DNA of 49,271 bases from Candidatus Fermentithermobacillaceae bacterium (GTDB lineage: Bacteria > Bacillota > Sulfobacillia > Fermentithermobacillales > Fermentithermobacillaceae). Below, piece after piece: positions 14,961 through 22,771 of this stretch. A program made the position numbers and the translations under genes. Under the pieces are notes generated by a model. It was not told the origin of the DNA and made no database searches. It saw only the letters and a list, made by a program, of their open reading frames with translations. The stretch lies in the NCBI GenBank assembly GCA_012512325.1, contig JAAZEL010000048.1:1-49271 (forward strand). Direction: 5' to 3'. The first letter of the stretch is position 1, and each line of letters opens with the position of its first letter.

Positions 14961-15719
14961 ATGTTCCTGAGAGTCGATTCCAAGGAGGTTTATTTCCGAG
15001 CCCTTCAAGCCATAGGAGAGTCTTCCCGGCCCATTGGCGCCTGGCGCCTCAGCAGGCTGCTCGAAGCAAAGGGTGTGACGCTGTCTAAGGCCACTGCAGG
15101 CAGAATCCTGAAAGCCCTGGAGGATAACGGCCATGTACGCATTCAAGGCCGCATAGGCAGGGTGATCACCGCCCGGGGGCAGGAGGCTCTCCAGGAGTGG
15201 CTCAGTGAACAAGTGAACAGGGAATCCCACATCGCTTTGGCGGAAAGCCTTACAATCCGAGGCCGCAAGCATCTCATAGATGCTTTGATCGCCCGCCGTG
15301 CCATTGAAAGCGAGACCGCTTATCTGGCAGCCCAAAATGTGAGTGATGAAGATCTCAGGAAATTAGAGAAAATAATCCATGAGCACGCAGAACTTCTCAA
15401 GGCAGGTCATTCAGGAGCTGAAAAGGATGCGGAGTTTCACCGGGGCTTGGCGGAAGCCTGCAAGAACAGGGTGCTTGCAAGCGCCCTGGATGTAATCTAC
15501 AACAGCCCGCAAATAGGCCGTGCACTTGAGTACATCCGTGGGAAAGTGGGTTCTCAGATGGTCAAAGACCACAGGCAGATCCTGGTCCAGGTAGCCCGAC
15601 GGGACAAGGAAGGCGCAAGACTGGCCATGACCGAGCATATAGACGGAGTTATAAGGGACGTGGATAAATACTGGACCGAGATGGCAAGACCTCAAGGGGG
15701 GCGGAAAGATGTCGGTTAG
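14961..15719 (+). CDS. Transcriptional regulator: NrpR-type winged helix fused to an FCD-like domain
   Basis: 252-aa predicted repressor. Residues 10-80 (YFRALQAIGESSRPIGAWRL...TLSKATAGRILKALEDNGHV...GRVIT) look like the winged helix of NrpR-type proteins rather than a standard GntR domain. Residues 100-245 look like an FCD ligand-binding domain, with helices containing RRAIESETAYLAA, DAEFHRGLAEA and KDHRQILVQVARRDKEGARLAMTEHI, whose Asp/His positions suggest a metal or carboxylate site. The ATG at 14961 lies within a GGGGGAGGTG region. It overlaps the next gene by 11 bases. It may bind the palindrome upstream of ridA and sense a substrate of the downstream B12 enzyme. Confidence 0.75.
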   Translation: MFLRVDSKEVYFRALQAIGESSRPIGAWRLSRLLEAKGVTLSKATAGRILKALEDNGHVRIQGRIGRVITARGQEALQEWLSEQVNRESHIALAESLTIRGRKHLIDALIARRAIESETAYLAAQNVSDEDLRKLEKIIHEHAELLKAGHSGAEKDAEFHRGLAEACKNRVLASALDVIYNSPQIGRALEYIRGKVGSQMVKDHRQILVQVARRDKEGARLAMTEHIDGVIRDVDKYWTEMARPQGGRKDVG

Positions 15720-15936
15720 GCACCGTATTCTCGATGGATGCGACCTTGAAACATTCATTGTCTGCAAAGACGTAGAGGAGGGTAAGACCCTCGGTTTGAG
15801 GCTCATGGCAGAACTGGGATTTGAAGATGCCGACGTGGTGTTCTGCGAAATGGGAGGCCCCGGTGTGAGGATAAGGTTGAGAGGCTATGTGTACCGGCCC
15901 TCGGCAGATTACCAGTGGTATGACCTGGAGGTGTAA
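15709..15936 (+). CDS. Small protein of unknown function, first gene of the B12-enzyme cluster
   Basis: 75-aa protein, not recognised. It has an ILDGCDLETFIVCKDVEEGKTLGLRLMAELGFEDADVVFCEMGG core with a mix of helix and strand, and ends acidic. AAGGGGGGCGG lies upstream of the ATG. It overlaps the regulator gene by 11 bases, and the next gene's TTG start comes 4 bases after its stop, with that gene's GGAGGTG site inside its last codons. Such tight coupling suggests a small subunit or partner of the B12-dependent protein, comparable in position to small subunits of aminomutases, but no homology to those was seen. Confidence 0.75.
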   Translation: MSVRHRILDGCDLETFIVCKDVEEGKTLGLRLMAELGFEDADVVFCEMGGPGVRIRLRGYVYRPSADYQWYDLEV

Positions 15937-15940
15937 ACAC

Positions 15941-17782
15941 TTGGCACAAGGACGCAGCAATGGAATAACGCCCCGAAAAGTGGTGCTTGCCCCGTTGGAT
16001 CCGGTTCACGATGTAGGCCTCAAACTGATCCGGAGGAAGCTACTTGAACGAGGGCACCACGTGGCTCTGCTTCCGCCTGACCTTTCAATGGAAGAAATCG
16101 TGGCACGGGCAAAAGCCGAAGACCCCGACTTTATCATGATAAGCCGGGCCTTGAGTTACGGCATCTCCGAGCTCCTGGCCAAATTCGTTGACCTTTGCGA
16201 TGCCGCGGGATTGAGGGAAAGGGCTAAGCTGGTTGCAGGCGGCCTGAGCATGAAGCCTGTCATCGCCCAGGAATTGGGGTTCGATGCGGGTTTCGGGCCT
16301 GACACCCCGGCAGAAGCGGCAGTGGCGTATGTGGAAGGACATGAGCCGGGCCTGTCAACCGGCGGCAGACGCCGGGAGAAGGCCGATCTTACAGCCGGGT
16401 TTACGTACAAGTTCCGGGATGCTGAGATCGGTTCCCTCTGCACAACCATAGCCCGGCAGCTCATCGACTGGGCAAGCAAGCGCACCAGTTCAGGTGTGGA
16501 AAGAGCTCATCTGAGAATCGAGATGGAGTCCCAAAGGGATTCTAATACGGCGCTGTATCCGAGACTCAGGGATGAATACGCCGCTTTGACATCGGGTGAG
16601 ATAAGAGAATGGTATCTCACAGGCAAGCCTGTATCCCATACGAGGCCTGTCACTGAAAAAGAGGCAGGCTACATCAGGTCGCTGTGGGAGAACGCCGACA
16701 AGATCGAGATCCCCAGGTCCCAGGAAATACTCAACGAGCGCAACGTATTTGTCCAGTACGGAACCGGTTGTCCCGTGATGGACGCCTACCACATAAGCCT
16801 GAGCGTGGCTTGGGGGGCAAGGGGTGTAGTCCATTTCGACCCGTCTTGGGGTGCCAGGAACGAAGGCCTGTTGGAACAGGCATGGAGCCACGAGCACGAC
16901 GGGACGGTGCTTACCCTTGACAACCTCCGCTTGATAAGGGGCGGTATCATCCCCGGTATCCTGTGGCAGGTAAGAGCCCACAGGGGGCTCAATACCCCCG
17001 AAACGGTGGTGCTGGCTCACCTGTCCGGTGCTGATCTGACCAAGATAAACATCGTATACGGCAGTTTGGCTGCAGGCGCGGACCCCGAGCGATTGGCCGT
17101 GGACGGAGTGGAAGCCATGAAGCTTGCCGCCAAGTACAACTTGCCCTACGACGTAGTCACCAATGAGGAGCTTGCGGGAGTCCCTGCCTTCAAGGCTTTC
17201 GCAGGCATGTTGATAGTTGCCGCGGCGGGAGTGCTGTTGGGCGGGCGGCCCTTGTTACAGCCGCTGTTTGCCAATTCCCCCGAAGGCATGATCGTAGGGT
17301 ACACAGAGGACAATTTCATCGACTTCAACGTAGCCAAGATGAAAGTCCTGTCTTCAATCATAGACGCACCCATCTGGCCGGGTGCGCCTGTAGGCTTCCT
17401 TACCCAGACCCAGGATAGGTGCCAGTCATCGGTGATGACGGCGCTTCACGCGGCCCTGGCCCTGGATTCAGGGGCAACCGCCGTGACCATCGCTTCGTCA
17501 GACGAGGCTTACGCAGGTGGCCCAATCACGGCTCCTGCTCGGGTGGATAGCCTGAAAGCTGCCGCCGCTGCGTTGAGGTTTTTCGGCCAGGGCGGCATCA
17601 GGCCGACCCCTGAAGCTGACAGGATTGCAGAGAAGATAAGGGAGGGCATCCTGGAGGTGCTCAAGAAGGTGGCTGCCCGGGGCGATTTTGTGGCATCCCT
17701 TTACGAAGGAGACCTTGGAGACAGAGAGGACGGGGCGTATCCGGGTAGGTCAGGTAAGGGCACCGTTACTTTGAAGCGATAA
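15941..17782 (+). CDS. Putative B12-dependent mutase: N-terminal cobalamin-binding domain plus GlmE/OraE-like barrel
   Basis: 613-aa protein. Residues 13-125 form a B12-binding domain: VHDVG with H23 (lower axial ligand) and G26, S68 exactly 41 residues after that glycine, and GG at 100-101, close to the DxHxxG-41-SxL-26/28-GG rule. The aspartate normally two before the histidine is proline, with D20 one step earlier. After a linker, residues 240-600 resemble the barrel of glutamate mutase E or ornithine/lysine aminomutase: VFVQYGTGCPVMDAYHISLSVAWGARGVVHFDPSW and a Gly-rich end. The TTG start follows GGAGGTG by 7 bases. The substrate is unknown; fusion with the B12 domain first is unusual. 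Confidence 0.78.
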   Translation: MAQGRSNGITPRKVVLAPLDPVHDVGLKLIRRKLLERGHHVALLPPDLSMEEIVARAKAEDPDFIMISRALSYGISELLAKFVDLCDAAGLRERAKLVAGGLSMKPVIAQELGFDAGFGPDTPAEAAVAYVEGHEPGLSTGGRRREKADLTAGFTYKFRDAEIGSLCTTIARQLIDWASKRTSSGVERAHLRIEMESQRDSNTALYPRLRDEYAALTSGEIREWYLTGKPVSHTRPVTEKEAGYIRSLWENADKIEIPRSQEILNERNVFVQYGTGCPVMDAYHISLSVAWGARGVVHFDPSWGARNEGLLEQAWSHEHDGTVLTLDNLRLIRGGIIPGILWQVRAHRGLNTPETVVLAHLSGADLTKINIVYGSLAAGADPERLAVDGVEAMKLAAKYNLPYDVVTNEELAGVPAFKAFAGMLIVAAAGVLLGGRPLLQPLFANSPEGMIVGYTEDNFIDFNVAKMKVLSSIIDAPIWPGAPVGFLTQTQDRCQSSVMTALHAALALDSGATAVTIASSDEAYAGGPITAPARVDSLKAAAAALRFFGQGGIRPTPEADRIAEKIREGILEVLKKVAARGDFVASLYEGDLGDREDGAYPGRSGKGTVTLKR

Positions 17783-17821
17783 TAGCTGCTGTTATATAAG
17801 GTAGAACGATGGCAAGGCGAA

Positions 17822-17866
17822 GTACCGGACGGGGTACGGCCGGCAGCGACATTTTCAGTTGCCGGC
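17822..17866 (+). other. Tandem hairpins between the B12-enzyme gene and the NTPase gene
   Basis: GTACC/GGTAC (17822-17837) and GCCGGCA/TGCCGGC (17839-17845 and 17860-17866) form two adjacent stems in the 136-bp gap. There is no U-tract after them, so they may be a processing or stability element rather than a terminator. Confidence 0.5.
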
Positions 17867-17918
17867 TTGCCCGGTGTCCGGTAAACCTATTATGTCCCTG
17901 AAATGGTGGATGAATTGC

Positions 17919-18971
17919 ATGAGAGTCTTAGGATTTGCCGGCACGGCTAAGAACACGGGCAAGACCACCACCCTGGAGGCAACGATCAAGTTCTTCGCGG
18001 ATAAACACAAGAACCTTTTCATCACGGGCATAGGCTATGACGGTGAGGATTTCGACAATCTCACCGGGCTTCCCAAGCCCAGGGTGTTTGTGCCTGAGGG
18101 GGCGGTAGTTGCAAGCGCCTTGCCCCTCTTGGAATCATCGGATGCCAAGTTCACTGACCTGAGGGACACCGGGGTGAGGTGTGCCGTGGGCCGTATATTC
18201 TTAGGCACCGCTACGGCACCCGGCCGGGTGGTCCTCGCCGGGCCCGCAAGCGCCAAGGACCTGTCTGCGGTTCTGGCCTTTGCCCCCGATGATTCAGTTG
18301 TGTTGCTTGACGGGGCGTTCTCAAGGATATCCCCTATGGTGGTCGCCGATTCCCTGATCCTGGCAACAGGCGCGGCGAGGAGCCGGGATTCCCACAGGAT
18401 TGCCAGGGAGATCAATGCCATCCACAAGGTTATGGACTTGCCTGTGATCTACGGCCCGTCCCCGGGGCCTGGCACGGGGCAAACGTCCGGCGACGGGACC
18501 TTGAACGTGTCAGGTGGGCTTTTCCTTCCTGGTCAGGGACAAGAACTTGCATGGCGTCTGGACGGAGCAGGAAAACCCAGCACAGTGTGTGTAACCGGGA
18601 TCGTCAATCCCCAGGTGTTCCTGGAAGCCCTTGGCGAAATGGACTTAGACGGCCGCAGAGACCTGACGGTTGTGTTTGACCATCCCATTATGCTTCTCTT
18701 GTCGGGGGATCTTCTGCGCTGGGAAGAGGTTTTCGGCGCCATTCCCGAGGCAGGGCTCGCAGTCGGGGTTCGTGCCTCAACTGAGCTCCTGGGTGTCACC
18801 ATCAATCCGTATACGCCTACTGAGTCGGGCGCCGGCAAGTATATTGCAAGCTATGTGCCTCCCGAGAGCTTCCTCGGAGACATAGACGGGCTCACCCAAA
18901 TCCCTTGCACGGATATAATGTTGGAAGGCCCGGGCAAGCTCCATTCCTGGCTGGAGAAGTTCTTGGACTGA
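17919..18971 (+). CDS. P-loop NTPase, possible chaperone or reactivase for the B12 enzyme
   Basis: 350-aa protein starting MRVLGFAGTAKNTGKTTTLE, a P-loop of the MobB/CobQ-like SIMIBI type (TAKNTGKT at residues 9-16, with T instead of the first glycine). GIGYDGEDFDN and VVLLDGAFSRISPMV suggest switch and Walker B regions. The rest is not recognised. A ribosome site (GGTGG) precedes ATG 17919. Its place after a B12-dependent enzyme recalls MeaB-type and Kam-operon ATP/GTP-binding reactivators, which load or repair cobalamin. The function is inference from context. Confidence 0.72.
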   Translation: MRVLGFAGTAKNTGKTTTLEATIKFFADKHKNLFITGIGYDGEDFDNLTGLPKPRVFVPEGAVVASALPLLESSDAKFTDLRDTGVRCAVGRIFLGTATAPGRVVLAGPASAKDLSAVLAFAPDDSVVLLDGAFSRISPMVVADSLILATGAARSRDSHRIAREINAIHKVMDLPVIYGPSPGPGTGQTSGDGTLNVSGGLFLPGQGQELAWRLDGAGKPSTVCVTGIVNPQVFLEALGEMDLDGRRDLTVVFDHPIMLLLSGDLLRWEEVFGAIPEAGLAVGVRASTELLGVTINPYTPTESGAGKYIASYVPPESFLGDIDGLTQIPCTDIMLEGPGKLHSWLEKFLD

Positions 18972-18998
18972 GTGTGGATTGCGGAGGGAGTGGCCGGT

Positions 18999-19742
18999 TT
19001 GAACCGCCCTGGTGAAAGCGGGAACCCCCAGAGGATTTCCAAGTTCCTTGCACAAGCGGGAGTGGCTTCAAGGCGCACCGTTGACAGGCTGATTGAGCAA
19101 GGACGGGTCACGGTCAACGGCAAGGTGGCCGTCCTGGGACAAAAGGTGGTTCCCGGGACAGATGAGATCCGTGTGGACGGAAAGCCTGTCACGGCAAGAG
19201 AAGAGCGGGTGCATATCATGCTCCACAAGCCGGCGGGGTACTTGTCGACCTGCCGCGATCCTTTCGGTCGGCCTGTCGTGTTATCCCTTATGCCTGAGGT
19301 CACCCAGAGGGTTTTTCCCGTGGGGCGCCTTGATTTCGATTCCGAAGGCCTGTTGATACTCACGAATGACGGTCACCTTGCCTATCTCCTTACACACCCG
19401 AAATACGAAGTGATCAAAGAGTACCTTGTTGAGGTGTCGGGGAAGCGGGACAACCGGAAGATCCAAGAGCTCCTTTCAGGTATAATCATAGACGGCAAGA
19501 AGGTGTATGTGGATTATGCGAGCTTCCTTGACGGTCGCGACGGTTCCGTGCGGATCCTCATAGGGGTCCATGAAGGCCGGAAGCATTTGGTGAAACGGCT
19601 ATGCAAAGCAGTGGGATATGAGGTAAAACGGTTGATAAGGACGAGAATGGGTCCCCTTTCCCTTTTCGGCCTGCAGCCGGGAAAGTGGCGTCACCTTACG
19701 CGGAAAGAAGTCCAAGCCTTGTACAAAGCGGCCCAGGGTTAG
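18999..19742 (+). CDS. rluB: RNA pseudouridine synthase, RluB/RsuA family
   Basis: 247-aa enzyme that isomerises uridine in rRNA. An N-terminal S4 RNA-binding domain (RISKFLAQAGVASRRTVDRLIEQGRVTVNG) is followed by the catalytic domain with GRLDFDSEGLLILTNDG, whose aspartate is the nucleophile, and by GRKHLVKRLCKAVGYEVKRLIRTRMGPL. The TTG at 18999 is chosen because GGAGGGAG (18983-18990) is spaced 8 bases from it; GTG 18972 and 18990 are alternatives. RluB of 23S rRNA (helix 89) is the likely specificity for Firmicute members next to spore or segregation genes. Confidence 0.92.
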   Translation: MNRPGESGNPQRISKFLAQAGVASRRTVDRLIEQGRVTVNGKVAVLGQKVVPGTDEIRVDGKPVTAREERVHIMLHKPAGYLSTCRDPFGRPVVLSLMPEVTQRVFPVGRLDFDSEGLLILTNDGHLAYLLTHPKYEVIKEYLVEVSGKRDNRKIQELLSGIIIDGKKVYVDYASFLDGRDGSVRILIGVHEGRKHLVKRLCKAVGYEVKRLIRTRMGPLSLFGLQPGKWRHLTRKEVQALYKAAQG

Positions 19743-19756
19743 GGAAGGAGATTGCG

Positions 19757-20803
19757 ATGTCAGACAACAGGAAGTTTACACTTGGCACAGACAAGGATGT
19801 AAGAGATTACGTTCCGGGAAAAGACAGGCTGTGTTCTGCCACCCATGAGGAAATCCTCTCAGGCGCCACGGCAGACGTTTATCTCGTGAGGACCCGTGAA
19901 ATTCTGGCCCGGGAAGGCAAAGCAGATACAGTTGTGACTGCAGAGATTTTCCCAAGCCGCCCAGGCATCTTGGCAGGTATGCCTGAATGCCTACATATCC
20001 TCAAAGGATTGCCTGTGGAAGTGTGGGGGCTTGACGAGGGCGCTCCTTTTGAGCCAAAGGATACGATCTTGAGGATTACAGGCCCGTATTCGGCGTTTGG
20101 CATTTACGAAACGGCGCTTTTGGGGATCTTGGCCAGCTCGTCAGCCTGGGCAACCAGAGCTGCCGAGTGCAAACAGGCGGCTAACGGGCTTCCGGTTATA
20201 TGTTTCGGGGCAAGGCACATCCATCCGGCAGTCGCCCCTGTGATGGAAAGGGCGGCGGTGGTAGGGGGAGCCGACGGGGCCGCTTGCATACTTGGCGCCA
20301 AGCTGCTGGGGCTCGAACCTGCAGGCACCATGCCCCACGCCCTGGTGTTGATTTTGGGCGACACGGTAAAGGCCGCAATAGCTTACAATACACACATGCC
20401 GCCCGATGTGCCCAGGACAATCCTGGTGGATACGTTTAAGGACGAGTGCGAAGAAGCCCTCAGGGTTGCCGAAGCCCTGGGCACAGAGATGGGAGGAATC
20501 CGCTTGGATACTCCGGGCGAACGCGGCGGTGTGACAGAGGATCTGGTAAGGGAAGTAAGGGCGCGTTTGGATCTGGCCGGGTTCAGCCATGTCAAGATCT
20601 TTGTCTCAGGCGGCCTGAGTCCGGAAAAGATCGCCCAGTTGGCTGCCGCGGGCGCTGATGCTTTCGGAGTGGGAAGCTACATATCCGCTGCGCCGCCCAT
20701 CAACATGACCATGGACATCAAAGAGGTCGAGGGCAGGCCTGTTGCCAAGCGAGGGCGGATCCCGGGGATCATCCAAAACCCGAACCTGAAGAAGCTGATA
20801 TAA
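19757..20803 (+). CDS. Nicotinate phosphoribosyltransferase
   Basis: 348-aa enzyme of the NAPRTase/QPRTase fold that makes nicotinate mononucleotide from nicotinate and PRPP in NAD salvage. Features: ATADVYLVRTREIL, TAEIFPSRPGILAGMPECLHILKGLPVEVW, CFGARHIHPAVAPVMERAAVVGGADG, the GTMPHALVLILGD loop, DTFKDECEEAL, RLDTPGERGG and the phosphate-binding IFVSGGLSPEKIAQLAAAGADAFGVGSYI. The length fits the compact archaeal/clostridial type. GGAAGGAG 6 bases before the ATG at 19757 sets the start, 14 bases after the pseudouridine synthase gene. Confidence 0.93.
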   Translation: MSDNRKFTLGTDKDVRDYVPGKDRLCSATHEEILSGATADVYLVRTREILAREGKADTVVTAEIFPSRPGILAGMPECLHILKGLPVEVWGLDEGAPFEPKDTILRITGPYSAFGIYETALLGILASSSAWATRAAECKQAANGLPVICFGARHIHPAVAPVMERAAVVGGADGAACILGAKLLGLEPAGTMPHALVLILGDTVKAAIAYNTHMPPDVPRTILVDTFKDECEEALRVAEALGTEMGGIRLDTPGERGGVTEDLVREVRARLDLAGFSHVKIFVSGGLSPEKIAQLAAAGADAFGVGSYISAAPPINMTMDIKEVEGRPVAKRGRIPGIIQNPNLKKLI

Positions 20804-20853
20804 TGGTGGGTTGGCGGCGACAAGCGGTCGATGCCCGGAGGAAGGCCCCGGGG

Positions 20854-21120
20854 CTACCATCGAGGCGTTCCAGGCCCGGAGGGCCAGGTAATTATTCCAT
20901 AAGCCCCTACTGCCATGCCTGCCAAGGAGATATATCTCACCAGTCGGAGCGTATGGAGAACAAATTGCCGTTCGAAGGTGGAGTTGGCAAGGGCTATAGG
21001 TTGAGGCACATCCCGTCTGGGGCCTTGCAGAGCAGCACATGCAAGGGAAGCAACCACAAGGAAGAGGAACGCCGAGAACACTATTGCCCAACCAAGGTCC
21101 TTATCCCGTTGAAACTGCAA
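20854..21120 (-). CDS. Small hypothetical membrane protein
   Basis: 88-aa product with two hydrophobic segments (IVFSAFLFLVVASLACAAL and ISLAGMAVGAYGIIT), not recognised. The start is TTG at 21118-21120 on the minus strand, preceded 7 bases earlier by GAGGAGG, which is a strong ribosome site of the type used by other TTG genes in this window. It runs opposite to both neighbours in an otherwise gene-free region, so it may also be chance. Confidence 0.5.
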   Translation of the reverse strand: MQFQRDKDLGWAIVFSAFLFLVVASLACAALQGPRRDVPQPIALANSTFERQFVLHTLRLVRYISLAGMAVGAYGIITWPSGPGTPRW

Positions 21121-21334
21121 TTTGTGGCCTCCTCAGTGGTTCTAACCAGAGTATTTCCAAGAGGGCCGCATGGCTAACCGGTTGGGGCCCGGGAATCAGC
21201 GGAAAACATGACCTTCAATTTGAAAGGTATTTGGGTTACAATATGGGTGTGTCCGCAAGGACCTACGCTGAAGGGCGTTCGGCCTTGGGCGAACCGCCCA
21301 CAAGTAAATAGCCATCGGTTGACTAACCACATTC
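21121..21334. other. Stretch upstream of the cobalamin riboswitch
   Basis: Together with 20804-20853 this is the remainder of a 530-bp stretch with no other recognisable gene. A TACAAT -10 at 21237-21242 with a weak TTCAAT -35 (21214-21219, 17-base gap) could start the riboswitch transcript about 85 bases before its first conserved base. A TTGACT at 21319-21324 has no matching -10. Confidence 0.3.
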
Positions 21335-21505
21335 AGGTGCCCGGCACGGGAGAATAGGGAAGTCCGGTGAAGCGCCAAGAGCGCAAGTCCGGCGCGGTGC
21401 CGCCACTGTAACCGGGGAGCAACCTGCCGAATCCACTGAAAGATGCGTCTTTCGGGAAGGGGCAGGGGCGATGAGCCGGAAGCCAGGAGACCTGCCTGAG
21501 TGTGC
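21335..21505 (+). promoter_or_regulatory. Cobalamin (B12) riboswitch
   Basis: Conserved segments appear in the right order: GGTGCCCGGC and GGGAA at the 5' part, the GCGCC...GGCGCGGTGCCGCCACTGTAACCGGGGAGC core (near 21371-21420), and the B12 box AGCCAGGAGACCTGCC at 21481-21496. It precedes the btuFCD-type transporter genes. In this class adenosylcobalamin binding lowers downstream expression, here probably through the terminator that follows. Confidence 0.96.
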
Positions 21506-21543
21506 ACGTCGCCTGACTTCGAGCGAGAGGAGGGGACGTTTTT
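21506..21543 (+). terminator. Riboswitch-linked intrinsic terminator
   Basis: ACGTC-g-CCT (from 21506) pairs with AGG-g-GACGT (ending 21539), an 8-bp stem with one mismatch, followed by a run of five T. Being directly after the B12 box it fits a transcription-attenuation expression platform. Confidence 0.7.
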
Positions 21544-21759
21544 ATGTGCGCAAAAACCTGCACCCGGCCTGAGCCGGACTTCTGTGTACCACAGCGCTTC
21601 TGAACACTGTCACTTCGAAGACCCATGAGCTTGTTTTCGGGAGCCCCTGTGGCTGCATTTCCAAGCCTATGACCATTGGTGCAGCGTTCAACGGAAACCG
21701 GAACAAGGCCAGGGTCCCGGTACGAGGTAACAAACGAGAAGAACGGGGGTACACGAGGG

Positions 21760-22722
21760 ATGATTTCACAAGATAACGCTGGGAAGACAAAAACCATGGC
21801 GAGGAGAGGCGTTGGCTTAGCGGCGGCCTTGGCACTGGTCCTGGGCATAGTTGCCGGGCTCTTGGGGCCGGTGCTTACCGGGTGTTCGCCACGTTCACAA
21901 ACATTCACAGACGGCGTCGGCAGAACCATCGAGCTCGAGCAGATTCCTGAAAGGTTAGGCTCCATCTCGCCTGCCCACACAGAAATCCTGTTTGCCCTGG
22001 GATTGGGCGATAAAGTGGTCTGTGTCAGCAATTGGTGTAACAGGCCGGAACAGGCGCTCCAAAAGGAGAAGGTGGGGGACGCCTTCAGCCTCGATAAAGA
22101 AAAACTCGTTGCCCTAAAGCCTGACCTGGTTTTTGTCCCGGGAACGGCCGATTCACAGCAAGGGAAGGAAATTGAGGACTTGGGGATCCCTGTATACTTG
22201 TCGAGCCCGGGCAGCATTGGCGAGGCGCTTGAAGATATCAGGCGGGTGGCCAAGATCACCGGTGTTGAGGAACAGGGCAGACAACTGGCGGAGCAAATGG
22301 AGCAAGAGCTAGACGATTTGTCAGCCGAAATCGAGGCTCTTGGAAGTCCCAAGCCGTCAGTCCTGGTGGTGCTCGACCAAGATCTTTGGACGGTTGGGCC
22401 GGGCTCCTTCATGGATGACGTGCTTAGCCATGCAGGCGGGGTTAACGTAGTCCAAGATGTTGACATGCAGTACCTTCAGATAAGCATGGAAGATGTCTTG
22501 GACAAAGATCCTGACGTGATCTTGGTGACCATCCCGGAGGAGTTTATTGCAGGGCTCAAGTCCCGCCCGGGCTGGTCGGATCTGCGGGCGGTCAAAGAAG
22601 GCAAGGTGTATTTTGTGGACGGCGATCTGACCAGCAGGCAAGGGCCGTCCATCGTTGACGGCGTCAAGGAGATTGCCAGGCATCTCTGCCCGGAGTTGGC
22701 AGGTCAGGAGTCAGGCAGCTGA
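21760..22722 (+). CDS. btuF: Cobalamin ABC transporter substrate-binding lipoprotein (BtuF-like)
   Basis: 320-aa periplasmic-binding-type lipoprotein of the FecB/BtuF family. A basic N-terminus and hydrophobic segment end in the lipobox LTGC (C42). The mature part has TDGVGRTIELEQIPERLGSISPAHTEILFALGLGDKVVCVSNWC and KVGDAFSLDKEKLVALKPDLVFVPG, typical of this family. ATG 21760 is chosen for its upstream G-rich site; ATG 21796 is possible and still keeps the signal peptide. The riboswitch 250 bases upstream defines the ligand as a corrinoid. Confidence 0.93.
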   Translation: MISQDNAGKTKTMARRGVGLAAALALVLGIVAGLLGPVLTGCSPRSQTFTDGVGRTIELEQIPERLGSISPAHTEILFALGLGDKVVCVSNWCNRPEQALQKEKVGDAFSLDKEKLVALKPDLVFVPGTADSQQGKEIEDLGIPVYLSSPGSIGEALEDIRRVAKITGVEEQGRQLAEQMEQELDDLSAEIEALGSPKPSVLVVLDQDLWTVGPGSFMDDVLSHAGGVNVVQDVDMQYLQISMEDVLDKDPDVILVTIPEEFIAGLKSRPGWSDLRAVKEGKVYFVDGDLTSRQGPSIVDGVKEIARHLCPELAGQESGS

Positions 22723-22771
22723 CCTGAGGCCGGAAACGCCGGGAACCGGGGAGACCAAGGGGGTGCACGGG

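Noticed and set aside
20803-21177. 124-codon plus-strand frame after the NAPRTase gene
   Set aside because: No ribosome site, atypical composition and no protein-like features; the minus-strand frame here has better support.
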